Shown: positions 17,485 to 26,217 of the stretch, piece by piece | Position numbering within the stretch: the first letter of the stretch is position 1 | How the letters are laid out: each line of letters starts with the position of its first letter | Source of the DNA: Thauera sedimentorum | Lineage (GTDB): Bacteria; Pseudomonadota; Gammaproteobacteria; Burkholderiales; Rhodocyclaceae | DNA: 64,000 nt | Reading direction: 5' to 3' | NCBI RefSeq assembly: GCF_014489115.1 | Contig: NZ_JACTAH010000001.1 | Span: 1,364,001-1,428,000 of the forward strand | Notes under the pieces: model-generated | Told to the model about the DNA's origin: nothing | The model's input: the letters and a program-made list of their open reading frames with translations, nothing else | Database searches by the model: none | Program-made: the position numbers and the translations under genes

Positions 17485-18432
17485 CTAACGGAACACTGCT
17501 CGCGGCAGATAAGCAGATACGACCCAATTGGGCGCATTGACCACTTCGCTGATCCGCAGATGGGCGCCCACACTACAGACGCAGTAAGCCAGTTCTGGCG
17601 CGAGCCTGTAGTCCCTGTCAAGCAGATCGACCATCGCGCGCACCGCGTCGCGCGCTGCGGCGTGCAGTTCGGGGCCGATGCCGAAGGTGACCGCCTGGTC
17701 CGAGGGCGGCGCTGCAGCGGCGGCCGCAGCCGGCAGTTCCAGGCGCGGTGCGCGCAGATTGGCCCCCTTCTCCAGGCCGATGCGCAGTCGCACCGTCAGC
17801 GGGGTTTCGATTGCGGTGCCGCAGACTTCGCCGTCGCCCTGCGCGGCGTGGGTGTCACCGAGCGAGAACAGCGCACCGGGCACCGCCACCGGCAACCACA
17901 GGCGGCTGCCGGCGACGATGTCGCGACAGTCGAGATTGCCGCCTACGGTGCGCGGCGGAATCGCGCTGTGTCGACCCGGCTCGGCCGGAGCGACGCCGAT
18001 GGTGCCGGCGAAGGGGCGCGTGGGCAGGTGCATCTCAGGGGTGAACTCGACCCGCCGGTCGTCGTAGACCGAGAGGTGCAGGTAGGGTGCGGTGAAGTCC
18101 TCGGCAAGCAGGCCGAAGCCGGGGATGATCGCGGTCCAGCCCCAGCCGCTGAGCGCGAATTCAAGCACATCGACCACCAGTGCGTCACCCGGCGCCGCCC
18201 CCTCGACCCACACCGGACCGGTAACGGGATTGGCATGTTCCGCATCGAGGGTGAGGATGTCCGCGTGTGTGGAATCGGCGGTGATCCGCCCACCCGAAGC
18301 GTCTAGCGCGGCCAGCTCGACCATCTCGCCCGGGGCGACCCGCAGAACGGGCTCAAGGCTGTTGTCCCAACCATAATGATGGTGTCTGGCGTGCACGCTG
18401 CGCATTCCGGGGATGCCGCCGGCGCAGCTCAT
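17485..18432 (-). CDS. Acetamidase/formamidase family amidohydrolase
   Basis: A 315-residue member of the FmdA/AmdA family, which hydrolyses short amides such as formamide or acetamide to ammonia and the acid. Family features are the opening HHYGWDNSLEPVLRVAPGE, the PVTGPVWVEGAAPGDALVVDV segment, the GVAPAEPG loop and the SLGDTHAAQGDGEVCGTAIE core with conserved Asp/His. The ATG at 18432 overlaps the TGA of the upstream small gene by four bases, which supports this start and a two-gene operon. Without flanking urea or amide transport genes its natural substrate is unknown. Confidence 0.85.
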   Translation of the reverse strand: MSCAGGIPGMRSVHARHHHYGWDNSLEPVLRVAPGEMVELAALDASGGRITADSTHADILTLDAEHANPVTGPVWVEGAAPGDALVVDVLEFALSGWGWTAIIPGFGLLAEDFTAPYLHLSVYDDRRVEFTPEMHLPTRPFAGTIGVAPAEPGRHSAIPPRTVGGNLDCRDIVAGSRLWLPVAVPGALFSLGDTHAAQGDGEVCGTAIETPLTVRLRIGLEKGANLRAPRLELPAAAAAAAPPSDQAVTFGIGPELHAAARDAVRAMVDLLDRDYRLAPELAYCVCSVGAHLRISEVVNAPNWVVSAYLPRAVFR

Positions 18433-18638
18433 TCCTTCACCTCCTCCCCGCCGGCACCACCGGCGCGCTCCCTGGCCATCTTGCGAGTCCACGCTTCGTA
18501 GCACTCGCGGGCGCAGAAGTTTTCCTCGTAGTCCATGTCATCCGGGTCGTAGGCCGCCGAGAGCGGCATCTTCTTCATGCACTCGGCGCAGTTGACTTCG
18601 GGGTCGGCCGAAATCCTGTCGGGATGTACATCAGGCAT
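18429..18638 (-). CDS. Small cysteine-motif protein upstream of acetamidase
   Basis: A 69-residue acidic protein, MPDVHPDRISADPEVNCAEC and onwards, with Cys17-x2-Cys20 and Cys42-x3-Cys46, spaced like a small zinc- or iron-binding module. The rest is polar with no membrane segment. It overlaps the acetamidase start (ATGA), so the two are probably translated together. I do not recognise a named family with confidence; it resembles short DUF3330-like zinc-ribbon proteins. The open frame continues upstream to 18788, but the family-like part begins at the ATG at 18638. Confidence 0.7.
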   Translation of the reverse strand: MPDVHPDRISADPEVNCAECMKKMPLSAAYDPDDMDYEENFCARECYEAWTRKMARERAGGAGGEEVKE

Positions 18639-18925
18639 GGCGGCGGTCCTCCATTCTCGGTTTCCGGTTTCCCCTCTTGCAGACGGCTCGGCGCCCGCAA
18701 CGAAGGCTTCTACTATGAGGACAGGGGCGACAAGGCGGAGTTTCGGTCGGGGGTGAGCCCGCACCGAGACGGGCGAACGAGGCAACACGCTTCACCGGCC
18801 AGCATTGAGCCGCTTCCGACTCCCGGGGCAAGTCCGGAGGTCGCTGACAAGGCAGGCCTCATCCGGCAAGATGGCCGCCTCGCGGGCCATCCGCAGAACC
18901 TGCCCGCCAGACAAGGACAAGAACC

Positions 18926-19837
18926 ATGAAGATTGCGGTACTCGGCGCCGGCGCGGTCGGCTGTTACTACGGCGGAATGCTCGCGCGCGCAGGCCATGAG
19001 GTGGTGCTGATCGGGCGCCCCGCACACGTCGAGGCCATGCGCCGCGATGGTCTGCTGCTCGACACCCAGCAGTTTCGCGAGCATGTCGCCGTGCAGGCGA
19101 ACACGGACCCGGCCGCGATGCGCGGCGCGGCGCTGGTGCTGTGTTGCGTGAAATCGACCGACACCGAGGCGGCCGCTGCCGACCTTGCGCCCAATCTGAC
19201 CCCGGATGCGCGGGTGCTGAGCCTGCAGAACGGTGTCGATAACGCCGCGCGCCTGACCGCCCTGCTCGGCCAGGACGTGATCCCTGCAGTGGTCTATGTG
19301 GCTGTTGAGATGGCGGCGCCGGGCCATGTGCGCCACCACGGCCGCGGCGAGCTGGTAATCGGCCCGTTTGCCGGTGCTGAAACGCTGGTGCAGGTGTTCG
19401 GCCAAGCCGGAGTGCCGGTTCAAGTCTCCGACAACGTCGTCGGCGCGCTGTGGGCGAAGCTGATCGTCAACTGCGCCTACAACGCCGTATCGGCCATCAC
19501 GCGCTTGCCCTATGGGCGTCTGATCCGGGGCGAAGGCGTGGAGGACACGATGCGCGACATCGTGGCCGAATGTCTGGCGGTGGCTTGTGCCGACGGAGTG
19601 AGCGTGCCCGACGATGCCTGGGCGGCCGTTCAGCGCATTGCCCAGACCATGCCGGGGCAGTACTCGTCGACCGCGCAGGATCTGGCCCGCGGCAAGCCCA
19701 GCGAGATCGACCATCTCAACGGCTACGTAATGCGGCGCGGCGCGGCGCTCGGCGTACCAACGCCGGTAAACCGTGCGCTGCACGCGCTGGTGAAGCTGAT
19801 TGAGGCCTCGCCCGGCTCAGGTGAAACCGCGCGCTAA
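18926..19837 (+). CDS. panE: 2-dehydropantoate 2-reductase (ketopantoate reductase)
   Basis: PanE reduces ketopantoate to pantoate with NADPH in pantothenate and coenzyme A synthesis. The 303-residue protein starts MKIAVLGAGAVGCYYGGMLA, a Rossmann GxGxxG motif, and contains the catalytic lysine region NVVGALWAKLIVNCAYNAVSA and the C-terminal GKPSEIDHLNGYVMRRGAALGVPTPVN segment with the conserved Glu/Asn. Length and motifs match the family. It stands alone; its 3' end overlaps the convergent DUF4124 gene by four bases. Paralogues that act on other 2-keto acids exist, so the pantothenate role is likely but not proven. Confidence 0.9.
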   Translation: MKIAVLGAGAVGCYYGGMLARAGHEVVLIGRPAHVEAMRRDGLLLDTQQFREHVAVQANTDPAAMRGAALVLCCVKSTDTEAAAADLAPNLTPDARVLSLQNGVDNAARLTALLGQDVIPAVVYVAVEMAAPGHVRHHGRGELVIGPFAGAETLVQVFGQAGVPVQVSDNVVGALWAKLIVNCAYNAVSAITRLPYGRLIRGEGVEDTMRDIVAECLAVACADGVSVPDDAWAAVQRIAQTMPGQYSSTAQDLARGKPSEIDHLNGYVMRRGAALGVPTPVNRALHALVKLIEASPGSGETAR

Positions 19838-20232
19838 CGCGGGTCCATTTCGGAACACTTCAAGGCAGACAGCTGCTGCTTGGCCTTACGCCGCTGCTCG
19901 GTAAGCCTGGGCGTTGAGCGGTGGCGGGCGGCAATATCGATCTTGCGGATACGGTCGCGCAGCGACTGGCAGGACGGATGTTCGCCCGCATCGCTACGGG
20001 CGGTTGCCTTTGTAGCTGGCTTCGGTTTGTCCGTCGTCGTGCCCTTTTGTGGCGCCAGGCGGTAAGGGTATGGCTCGACTACGGTCATGCGCTCGGCAAT
20101 CGGCCGCGCCTGCTCGGGACGTTCGCAGGGCGCCTCCTGATACACCGTGCGCTCGCCGATCCGGCACTTGTAGACCTCGGCCTGCGCCACGGCGGGCAAG
20201 ACCCCAAACAGAAACAACAGTGCGCGCCTCAT
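19834..20232 (-). CDS. DUF4124-type periplasmic protein
   Basis: A 132-residue exported protein. The N-terminus MRRALLFLFGVLPAVAQA is a signal peptide, probably cut after AQA, and is followed by EVYKCRIGERTVYQEAPCE, the short two-cysteine DUF4124 module common in beta- and gammaproteobacteria. The remainder is a charged Lys/Arg-rich segment with two more cysteines (CQSLRDRI and LKCSEMD), suggesting a disulphide. The function of DUF4124 proteins is unknown. It overlaps the end of panE tail to tail. Confidence 0.8.
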   Translation of the reverse strand: MRRALLFLFGVLPAVAQAEVYKCRIGERTVYQEAPCERPEQARPIAERMTVVEPYPYRLAPQKGTTTDKPKPATKATARSDAGEHPSCQSLRDRIRKIDIAARHRSTPRLTEQRRKAKQQLSALKCSEMDPR

Positions 20233-20316
20233 TCTTGCCTCCAGCGTCGAGGCACAAACGATAGCAGCTTGCCATTGTCATTGACAGGGCGCTCTCGATA
20301 CCCCGGCGGTGGCGTT

Positions 20317-21690
20317 CTAGGCGTCCAGCTCGCGGACGCGGTCGATGGCTTCTTCGATACGGTCGACCGCAATCACCCGCATGCCGCCGATCGCCTGCTT
20401 GGGCGCATTGGCCTTGGGCACGATGGCCACGGTGAAGCCGAGCTTGGCCGCTTCCTTCAAGCGTTCCTGACCGCGCGGCGCCGGGCGGATCTCGCCGGCC
20501 AGGCCGACCTCGCCGAACACCGCCAGCTCGCGCGGCAGCGCCCGGCTGCGCAGCGAGGAGACGATGGCGAGCAATACCGCGAGGTCCGCGGCCGGTTCGG
20601 AAATTTTCACGCCGCCCACCGCATTGACGAACACGTCCTGGTCGAAGCAGGCGATCCCGGCATGGCGGTGCGCCACCGCCAGCAGCATCGCCAGGCGGTT
20701 CTGCTCGAGGCCCACCGACAGACGCCGCGGGTTGGGGCTGTGGGCGGTATCCACCAGCGCCTGCACTTCCACCAGCAGCGGGCGGGTGCCCTCCTGGGTG
20801 ATCAGCACGCAGCTGCCGGAAACCTGCTGGGCGTGCTGCGACAGGAAGATGGCCGACGGGTTGCTCACCCCCTTGAGGCCGCGGTCCGTCATGGCGAACA
20901 CGCCCAGCTCGTTGACCGCGCCAAAGCGGTTCTTGAACGCGCGCACCAGGCGGAAGCTGGAGTGGGTGTCGCCCTCGAAGTACAGCACGGTGTCGACGAT
21001 GTGCTCGAGCACACGCGGACCGGCCAGCGTGCCGTCCTTGGTGACGTGGCCGACCACGATCAGCGTGGTGCCGCTCTGTTTGGCATAGCGGGTAAGCTGC
21101 GCGGCGCATTCGCGCACCTGGGCCACCGAGCCGGGGGCGGGCTGCAGCGCCTCGGAATAGACGGTCTGGATCGAGTCGATGACGGCGATCCTGGGCTTGG
21201 CCTCCTTGAGCGTTCCGAGGATGCGCTCCAGGTTGATCTCGGCGAGCAGTTGCAGCGGGGAGGATTCAAGCTGCAGGCGCTGGGCGCGCAGCGCCACCTG
21301 CTCGCCGGACTCCTCGCCGCTCACGTACACCGCGGGCAGCGTCGCCGCGAGGCGCGACAGGGCCTGCAGCAGCAGGGTGGACTTGCCGATGCCCGGATCG
21401 CCACCGATCAGCACCACCCCGCCCGGTACCAGGCCCCCGCCCAGCACGCGGTCGAACTCCTCGATGCCGGTGGGCACCCGCGGGGCCTCGCGCGGCTCCA
21501 GTTCGGCAAGCGACTGCAGGCGGCTGGTGGTGCCGGCCAGCGCGGCGAAGCGGCTGGCGCCCGCCCCGCCCTGCTCCGCCACCGATTCCACCAGGGTGTT
21601 CCACGCACTGCACTGCGGGCACTGGCCCTGCCAGCGCAGGCTCTGCGCACCGCATTCGGTGCAGATGTAGGCGGTCTTGGTCTTGGCCAT
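20317..21690 (-). CDS. radA: DNA repair protein RadA/Sms
   Basis: RadA is a RecA-like helicase that drives branch migration during recombination. The 457-residue protein has an N-terminal four-cysteine zinc finger (Cys10, Cys13, Cys24, Cys27), a RecA-like ATPase core with Walker A GGDPGIGKST, the RadA-specific KNRFG motif (in VRAFKNRFGAVNELG) and a C-terminal Lon-like domain. The start is the ATG at 21690, which shares one base with the stop of the upstream lysR gene (TGATG), so the two are translationally coupled. The longer open frame upstream runs into lysR and is not real. Confidence 0.96.
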   Translation of the reverse strand: MAKTKTAYICTECGAQSLRWQGQCPQCSAWNTLVESVAEQGGAGASRFAALAGTTSRLQSLAELEPREAPRVPTGIEEFDRVLGGGLVPGGVVLIGGDPGIGKSTLLLQALSRLAATLPAVYVSGEESGEQVALRAQRLQLESSPLQLLAEINLERILGTLKEAKPRIAVIDSIQTVYSEALQPAPGSVAQVRECAAQLTRYAKQSGTTLIVVGHVTKDGTLAGPRVLEHIVDTVLYFEGDTHSSFRLVRAFKNRFGAVNELGVFAMTDRGLKGVSNPSAIFLSQHAQQVSGSCVLITQEGTRPLLVEVQALVDTAHSPNPRRLSVGLEQNRLAMLLAVAHRHAGIACFDQDVFVNAVGGVKISEPAADLAVLLAIVSSLRSRALPRELAVFGEVGLAGEIRPAPRGQERLKEAAKLGFTVAIVPKANAPKQAIGGMRVIAVDRIEEAIDRVRELDA

Positions 21691-22610
21691 CAGAGATTCT
21701 TCATCGGTGCAGTGGCCATGCGGGCGAGCTGCTCGGTGGCGTAGTCGGCAAAGGCGGTGATCAGCCGCGAGCGGAACTTGTCGCGCGGCAGGATGACTTC
21801 CAGCGGGGTGTACAGCGGCGGGTCGAGCGGTACCGCCACCAGCCGGCCCTCGCGGATGTCGCGCTGGATCGCGGCGCTGGAAGCAATGGCGAAACCGAGC
21901 CCCTCGGCGGCCAGATGCTTGACCGTGGCCAGGCTGCCAAGCTCCGCACAAACCGTGATTTCGTCATCGGCCACCCCGCCGACGCGGAAGAACTCCTCGG
22001 CCAGCACGTGAATCGCATTGCCCGGGTCGCGGGTGATGAAGGCGTGGCCGACCAGGTCGCGCGCGGCGAGCTTTCCGGCGCGCGCCAGCGGGTGCGCGGG
22101 ATGACAGATCACCAGCAGTTCGTCGCGCGCCGCGCTGCGCCGTTCCACCCCCGGCTGATCGGAGACGATCTCGACCAGTCCCACATCGAGATCGCGGGCG
22201 GCGACGCGGTCCTCGGTGAGCTGCGAGTTGCCCACCACGACGCGCGGCAGCACGCGCGGATAACGACGCTTGAAGCCTTCCAGCAGGCGTGGCAACCAGT
22301 AGGCGGCGATCGTCGTGCTGGTGCCAATGTTTAGGTGGCCGGACAGTTCGTCGGTCAGCTCCGATACCCGCGCCTCGAGCTCGTCCGACAGGCCGAGGAT
22401 GCGCTCGGCGTAGGCGAAGACGATCTCGCCTGCCGGCGTCAGGGTGACCTTGCCGTGACCTCGGTCGAGCAGGCGGGTGTCGAAATGCTCCTCGAGCTGC
22501 TTGATCTGGAAGGTGACCGCGGGCTGGGTCATGAACAGATGCTCGGCCGCACGGGTGAAGGAACCATGCTTGGCCACCGCGTGGAACACCTGGAGTCTTC
22601 GATCAGCCAT
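21690..22610 (-). CDS. LysR-family transcriptional regulator
   Basis: A 306-residue LysR-type regulator. The winged HTH is at about 1-60 (MADRRLQVFHAVAKHGSFTR, then AAEHLFMTQPAVTFQIKQLE), followed by the substrate-binding domain from about residue 90. Its target and inducer are unknown. It is transcribed away from lplT, and the 155-base gap between them carries palindromes that may be its own operator. It is directly coupled to radA on the other side. The arrangement resembles CysB/CbbR-type autoregulation, but no specific subfamily can be assigned. Confidence 0.88.
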   Translation of the reverse strand: MADRRLQVFHAVAKHGSFTRAAEHLFMTQPAVTFQIKQLEEHFDTRLLDRGHGKVTLTPAGEIVFAYAERILGLSDELEARVSELTDELSGHLNIGTSTTIAAYWLPRLLEGFKRRYPRVLPRVVVGNSQLTEDRVAARDLDVGLVEIVSDQPGVERRSAARDELLVICHPAHPLARAGKLAARDLVGHAFITRDPGNAIHVLAEEFFRVGGVADDEITVCAELGSLATVKHLAAEGLGFAIASSAAIQRDIREGRLVAVPLDPPLYTPLEVILPRDKFRSRLITAFADYATEQLARMATAPMKNL

Positions 22611-22640
22611 GATGTCGATAAGTTTGACTTATGGGCGTCA

Positions 22641-22701
22641 TTACAACATGAATCGACCACCTGCTGATCCATGTTTGGGCCAAACTTGTTCCATGTTGTA
22701 A
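22641..22701. promoter_or_regulatory. Nested inverted repeats in the lysR-lplT gap
   Basis: TTACAACATG at 22641-22650 is repeated as its exact complement CATGTTGTAA at 22692-22701. Between them is the separate palindrome GTTTGGGCCAAAC (22673-22685). The region is AT-rich compared with its surroundings and lies in a divergent promoter gap, the usual place for LysR operators. Which regulator binds is not shown by the sequence. Confidence 0.5.
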
Positions 22702-22765
22702 CGGCGGTGACGGCTTCATGATATAAACCGCCTTCCCTGCCCTATCACCATGGCGATAGCACTCG

Positions 22766-24016
22766 ATGCCGCTCGGCTTCTACATCATCATGGCGGCGCA
22801 GTTCTTCTCTGCGCTGGCCGACAACGCCCTGCTCATCATTGCCATCGCACTGCTGCGGGACATGGCGGCTCCCCCCGAGTACGAGCCGCTGCTCAAGCTG
22901 GCCTTCACCATTTCCTACGTGGCGCTCGCGGCCTTCGTCGGCGCCTTTGCCGACTCCATGCCCAAGTGGCGGGTGATGCTGATCAGCAACACCATCAAGA
23001 TCGGCGGCTGCCTGATGCTCTTCCTCGGCGCGCATCCATTGTTCGCCTACGCGGTCATCGGCCTGGGCGCCGCAGCCTACTCCCCCGCCAAGTACGGCAT
23101 CCTCACCGAGTACCTCCCGCACCGCCTGCTGGTGGTGGCCAACGGCTGGATCGAGGGCCTCACGGTGGGGGCGATCATCCTGGGCACGGTGATCGGCGGC
23201 GTGCTGATCCGCCCCGACGTTTCGGACTGGGTGGCCGGACTCGGCATCCCCGGCATCGACACCGCGCTGCAGGCCGTGGTGTTGCTGGTCGGCCTGTTCT
23301 ACCTGCTCGCCGCGCTGTTCAACATCTACATTCCCGACACCGGCGTCGATCACAAGCCGCTCAAGAACAACCCGCTGTACCTGCTGCATGATTTCAACCA
23401 CTGCCTGAAGCTGCTGTGGCGCGACAAGCTCGGGCAGATCTCGCTGGCGGTCACCACCCTGTTCTGGGGCGCCGGCGCCACGCTGCAGTTCATCGTCATC
23501 AAGTGGGCCGAACACAACCTGGGCTTCGACCTGTCGCAGGCCTCGATGCTGCAGGGCGTGGTCGCCATCGGCATCGCTGTCGGCTCGGTGATGGCCGCGC
23601 GCATGATCACCCTGCGCCGGTCCGTACAGGTGATTCCGCTGGGCATCGCCATGGGCCTGGTGGTCATCCTGATGACCGGCGTCACCCACTCGGCGCTGGC
23701 AATGGTGCTGATGGTGGTGGTCGGCGCCCTCGCCGGCTTCTTCGTCGTGCCGATGAATGCCTTGCTGCAGCACCGCGGGCACATCCTGATGGGCGCCGGG
23801 CACTCGATCGCGGTGCAGAACTTCAACGAGAACCTGTCCATCCTGATCATGACCGGCCTGTACGCGCTGCTGATCATGAGCGGGGTGTCGATCAACGTGG
23901 TGATCGTGCTGTTCGGCCTGTTCGTCGCCGGCACCATGTGGCTGGTGCGCGTCCAGCACGGCAAGAACCAGCGCGAGTTCGACGCGGTCGCGCTGCTGGA
24001 AGACCGCGCGCACTGA
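22766..24016 (+). CDS. lplT: Lysophospholipid transporter LplT
   Basis: LplT is a major-facilitator protein that flips lysophospholipids across the inner membrane for re-acylation. The 416-residue protein has about 12 hydrophobic segments, begins GFYIIMAAQFFSALADNALL with the conserved Asp/Asn pair of the first helix, and has FVGAFADSMPKWRVM after helix 2 and AYSPAKYGILTEYLPH, both typical of LplT. The acyltransferase Aas that is often fused or adjacent is not present here. The ATG at 22766 is used; an upstream ATG is in another frame. Confidence 0.9.
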   Translation: MPLGFYIIMAAQFFSALADNALLIIAIALLRDMAAPPEYEPLLKLAFTISYVALAAFVGAFADSMPKWRVMLISNTIKIGGCLMLFLGAHPLFAYAVIGLGAAAYSPAKYGILTEYLPHRLLVVANGWIEGLTVGAIILGTVIGGVLIRPDVSDWVAGLGIPGIDTALQAVVLLVGLFYLLAALFNIYIPDTGVDHKPLKNNPLYLLHDFNHCLKLLWRDKLGQISLAVTTLFWGAGATLQFIVIKWAEHNLGFDLSQASMLQGVVAIGIAVGSVMAARMITLRRSVQVIPLGIAMGLVVILMTGVTHSALAMVLMVVVGALAGFFVVPMNALLQHRGHILMGAGHSIAVQNFNENLSILIMTGLYALLIMSGVSINVVIVLFGLFVAGTMWLVRVQHGKNQREFDAVALLEDRAH

Positions 24017-24058
24017 CGAGGCCGCGGCAAGGCCGCGGCAAACCGCCGCGCGCGGGCT

Positions 24059-24943
24059 TCAGCCCGTCTCCGCCTTGCTTCCCAGGGTCACCATCTCACG
24101 GCGCGCGAAACACAGATCCTCCCAGGCCTTGGCCTTGTCCCACTGGTTGCGCAGCAGATAGGCCGGATGGTAGGTGACCACCACCGGGGTGCCGCGGTAG
24201 TCGAAGCGCTTGCCCCGTGCGGCACCGATGCGCACTTCCGTATCCAGCAAGGCCTGCGCCGCCGGTCGCCCCAATGCGACGATGAGCTGCGGCTGCAGCA
24301 GTTCGATCTGGCGGGCGAGAAAAGGCAGGCATGCGGCGATCTCGTCCGCTTCCGGCGTGCGATTGTGCGGCGGGCGGCACTTGACCGCGTTGGCGATGTA
24401 AACATCTTCCCCGCGCTGCAATCCGACCGACGCCAGCATGTTGTCGAGCAGGCGCCCCGCGGCACCGACGAAGGGTTCGCCGCGCTTGTCCTCTTCCGAA
24501 CCCGGCCCCTCGCCGACGAACAACCAGCGCGCCTTGCGGTCGCCGACGCCGGGAACCGCCTGGTGGCGTTTCTCGCACAAGCGGCAGGCGCGGCAGGCGC
24601 GGATCTCGGCCTCCAGTGCATCCCAGTCCATGGCGCCGATGCGCGCGATCCGCTCGGGGTCGGCGCCTGCGGATGGCGACGGCGGGGGCACCGGTCTTGC
24701 CGGCGCCCTGTCTGCGGGCTGCGACTCGGCGCGATTGACGCCCAATGGCGGCCGGGCAGTCGGGAGTCGCTCCGCAGGCGCCTGCCGCAGGGCTGCGACC
24801 TCGACGGGCCGTGGCGCCTCCTCGACCGGCGCTTCCGGTTCCGCGCCATCGTCCACCGCTTCGACGTCAGCGGCCGAACGCAGGCGCCAGAGCGGGCCGA
24901 GTCCGAGTTCGCGCAGCAGGGCGTCGCGACGATAAGGAATCAC
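24059..24943 (-). CDS. Uracil-DNA glycosylase, iron-sulfur family 4
   Basis: This enzyme removes uracil from DNA. The 294-residue product has a Pro/Ala-rich N-terminal tail (about 1-105) and a catalytic domain with CRACRLCEKRH (cluster cysteines), motif 1 GEGPGSEED, VKCRPPHNRTPEADE and motif 2 THPAYLLRNQ-like YHPAYLLRN. It starts at a GTG whose last bases form the stop of rimI (GTGA), so it is translated after rimI. The longer upstream frame overlaps rimI and is rejected. Family 4 enzymes carry a 4Fe-4S cluster; the first cysteine pair and the VKC cysteine are consistent with that. Confidence 0.93.
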   Translation of the reverse strand: MIPYRRDALLRELGLGPLWRLRSAADVEAVDDGAEPEAPVEEAPRPVEVAALRQAPAERLPTARPPLGVNRAESQPADRAPARPVPPPSPSAGADPERIARIGAMDWDALEAEIRACRACRLCEKRHQAVPGVGDRKARWLFVGEGPGSEEDKRGEPFVGAAGRLLDNMLASVGLQRGEDVYIANAVKCRPPHNRTPEADEIAACLPFLARQIELLQPQLIVALGRPAAQALLDTEVRIGAARGKRFDYRGTPVVVTYHPAYLLRNQWDKAKAWEDLCFARREMVTLGSKAETG

Positions 24944-25425
24944 AGCGACAACCTCATCACGATCGCATCCTCCCGCCCGCCCGGCGCCGGGTAATAACCC
25001 TTGCGCCGGCCGATCGCCTCGAAGCCGGCGCGCCCGTAGAGCGCGCGCGCAGCCAGGTTGGACGGACGCACTTCCAGAAAGAACTGCGACGCCCCGCCTT
25101 CCCGCGCCCGCCCGCACAGGAACGCCAGCAAGGCGGCCCCCAGCCCGCGTCCCTGTGCGGCGCGGGCAACGCTGATATTGAGCAGGTGAGCCTCATCCAG
25201 CACCGAGAGCATTACCGCATAGCCGCAACGCTGGCCGTCCACATGCTGGACCCATGCGCTGTAGCCGGCGCCAAGCGAATCGCTGAAGTTGCCCCGCGAC
25301 CAAGGATAGGGATGCAGCTCGGCCTCGTTCGCGACGACCCAGTCCAGATCGGTGTCCGACATCGGCACGTAGGTCGGTGCCGCCATCTGGCGACCGGACG
25401 CCTCCCCCGCTTGCGGACCGTTCAC
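24940..25425 (-). CDS. rimI: Ribosomal-protein-S18-alanine N-acetyltransferase
   Basis: RimI is a GNAT enzyme that acetylates the N-terminal alanine of ribosomal protein S18. The catalytic part has HPYPWSRGNFSDSL, the acetyl-CoA loop AAQGRGLGAALL and the C-terminal LYGRAGFEAIGRRKGYY segment, all typical. The start chosen is GTG at 25425: it overlaps the tsaB stop (GTGA) and has a strong GGAGGA site five bases upstream, giving 161 residues. The alternative ATG at 25386 would give 148 residues with a more distant GGGGAGG. tsaB-rimI adjacency is common in proteobacteria. Confidence 0.9.
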   Translation of the reverse strand: MNGPQAGEASGRQMAAPTYVPMSDTDLDWVVANEAELHPYPWSRGNFSDSLGAGYSAWVQHVDGQRCGYAVMLSVLDEAHLLNISVARAAQGRGLGAALLAFLCGRAREGGASQFFLEVRPSNLAARALYGRAGFEAIGRRKGYYPAPGGREDAIVMRLSL

Positions 25426-26108
25426 GCCCGTCCTCCGCGGGCCAGGCGTTCGGCGGTGGTCAGCGCAACCTTGTCCCTGACGTACAAGGGTGCGGCCAGC
25501 TCGGGGGCGAGCAATGCACCGCGGCGAAGCTCGGGCAGGGCAAGACGGGCGACATCGCCGGCACGGGGCGCGGCAGCGGGCTGCACGCCGCACAGCTGTG
25601 CTCCGAAACGCTCCGCAAGTGCGGGGTAGGCGGCAAAGCCGGAACCCAGCGCAAACCATTTCCCCTCGGGCAGCGCGACGGCTTCGGGCGGTGCGCAGCG
25701 CGGCGCCTGGACTGTCGCCAGCACGCCCTCGCGGCGCTCGTACGCGGCAAAGTAGATCTCGTTCATGCGGGCATCGGTGGCCACGAACAGCCGGTCGCCT
25801 TCGCCCTGCAAGGCGAGCGCCGCAAGACTGCAGACCGGCACGACGCCGAGCCCCGCCCCAAGTGCCAGTCCCTGCGCCGCGGCGCAGGCCAGGCGCAGGC
25901 CGGTGAAGGCGCCCGGCCCGCTGCCGAAGGCGACAGCGTCGAGATCCTGCAGGCCCATGCCGGCATCGGCAAGCAAGGAGCGGATTTCCGGCAGCAGATG
26001 GGCGGAATGATTGGCCTGTCCGACAAGTTCCCTCTCGAACATGGCATCGCCGGCAAGCAGCGCGATACTGCCGTGCTCGCAGGAGGTTTCGATGGCAAGA
26101 ATTTTCAT
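25422..26108 (-). CDS. tsaB: tRNA threonylcarbamoyladenosine protein TsaB
   Basis: TsaB pairs with TsaD and TsaE to place the t6A modification on ANN-decoding tRNAs. The 228-residue product begins MKILAIETSCEHGSIALL, the ASKHA-fold opening, and contains GQANHSAHLLPEI and the GSGPGAFTGLRLACA loop diagnostic of TsaB. The normal length is about 225-235 residues. It is the first gene of tsaB-rimI-udg, all joined by GTGA overlaps. Confidence 0.95.
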   Translation of the reverse strand: MKILAIETSCEHGSIALLAGDAMFERELVGQANHSAHLLPEIRSLLADAGMGLQDLDAVAFGSGPGAFTGLRLACAAAQGLALGAGLGVVPVCSLAALALQGEGDRLFVATDARMNEIYFAAYERREGVLATVQAPRCAPPEAVALPEGKWFALGSGFAAYPALAERFGAQLCGVQPAAAPRAGDVARLALPELRRGALLAPELAAPLYVRDKVALTTAERLARGGRA

Positions 26109-26217
26109 GGCCGCGCCATTCTAGCCGCTCACGCCGCCGGGCCGGAATTCCGAAGTCGGATGCGCAGGCCTCGGGCCGGAAGATGACGCGCCACGTCCCG
26201 GCAGGCTCAGGGGCGGA

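Noticed and set aside
24017..24058. REP element or terminator between lplT and the uracil-DNA glycosylase
   Set aside because: GGCCGCGGCAA occurs twice as a direct repeat, but the arms are not a good hairpin and lack the GGAGCGG core.
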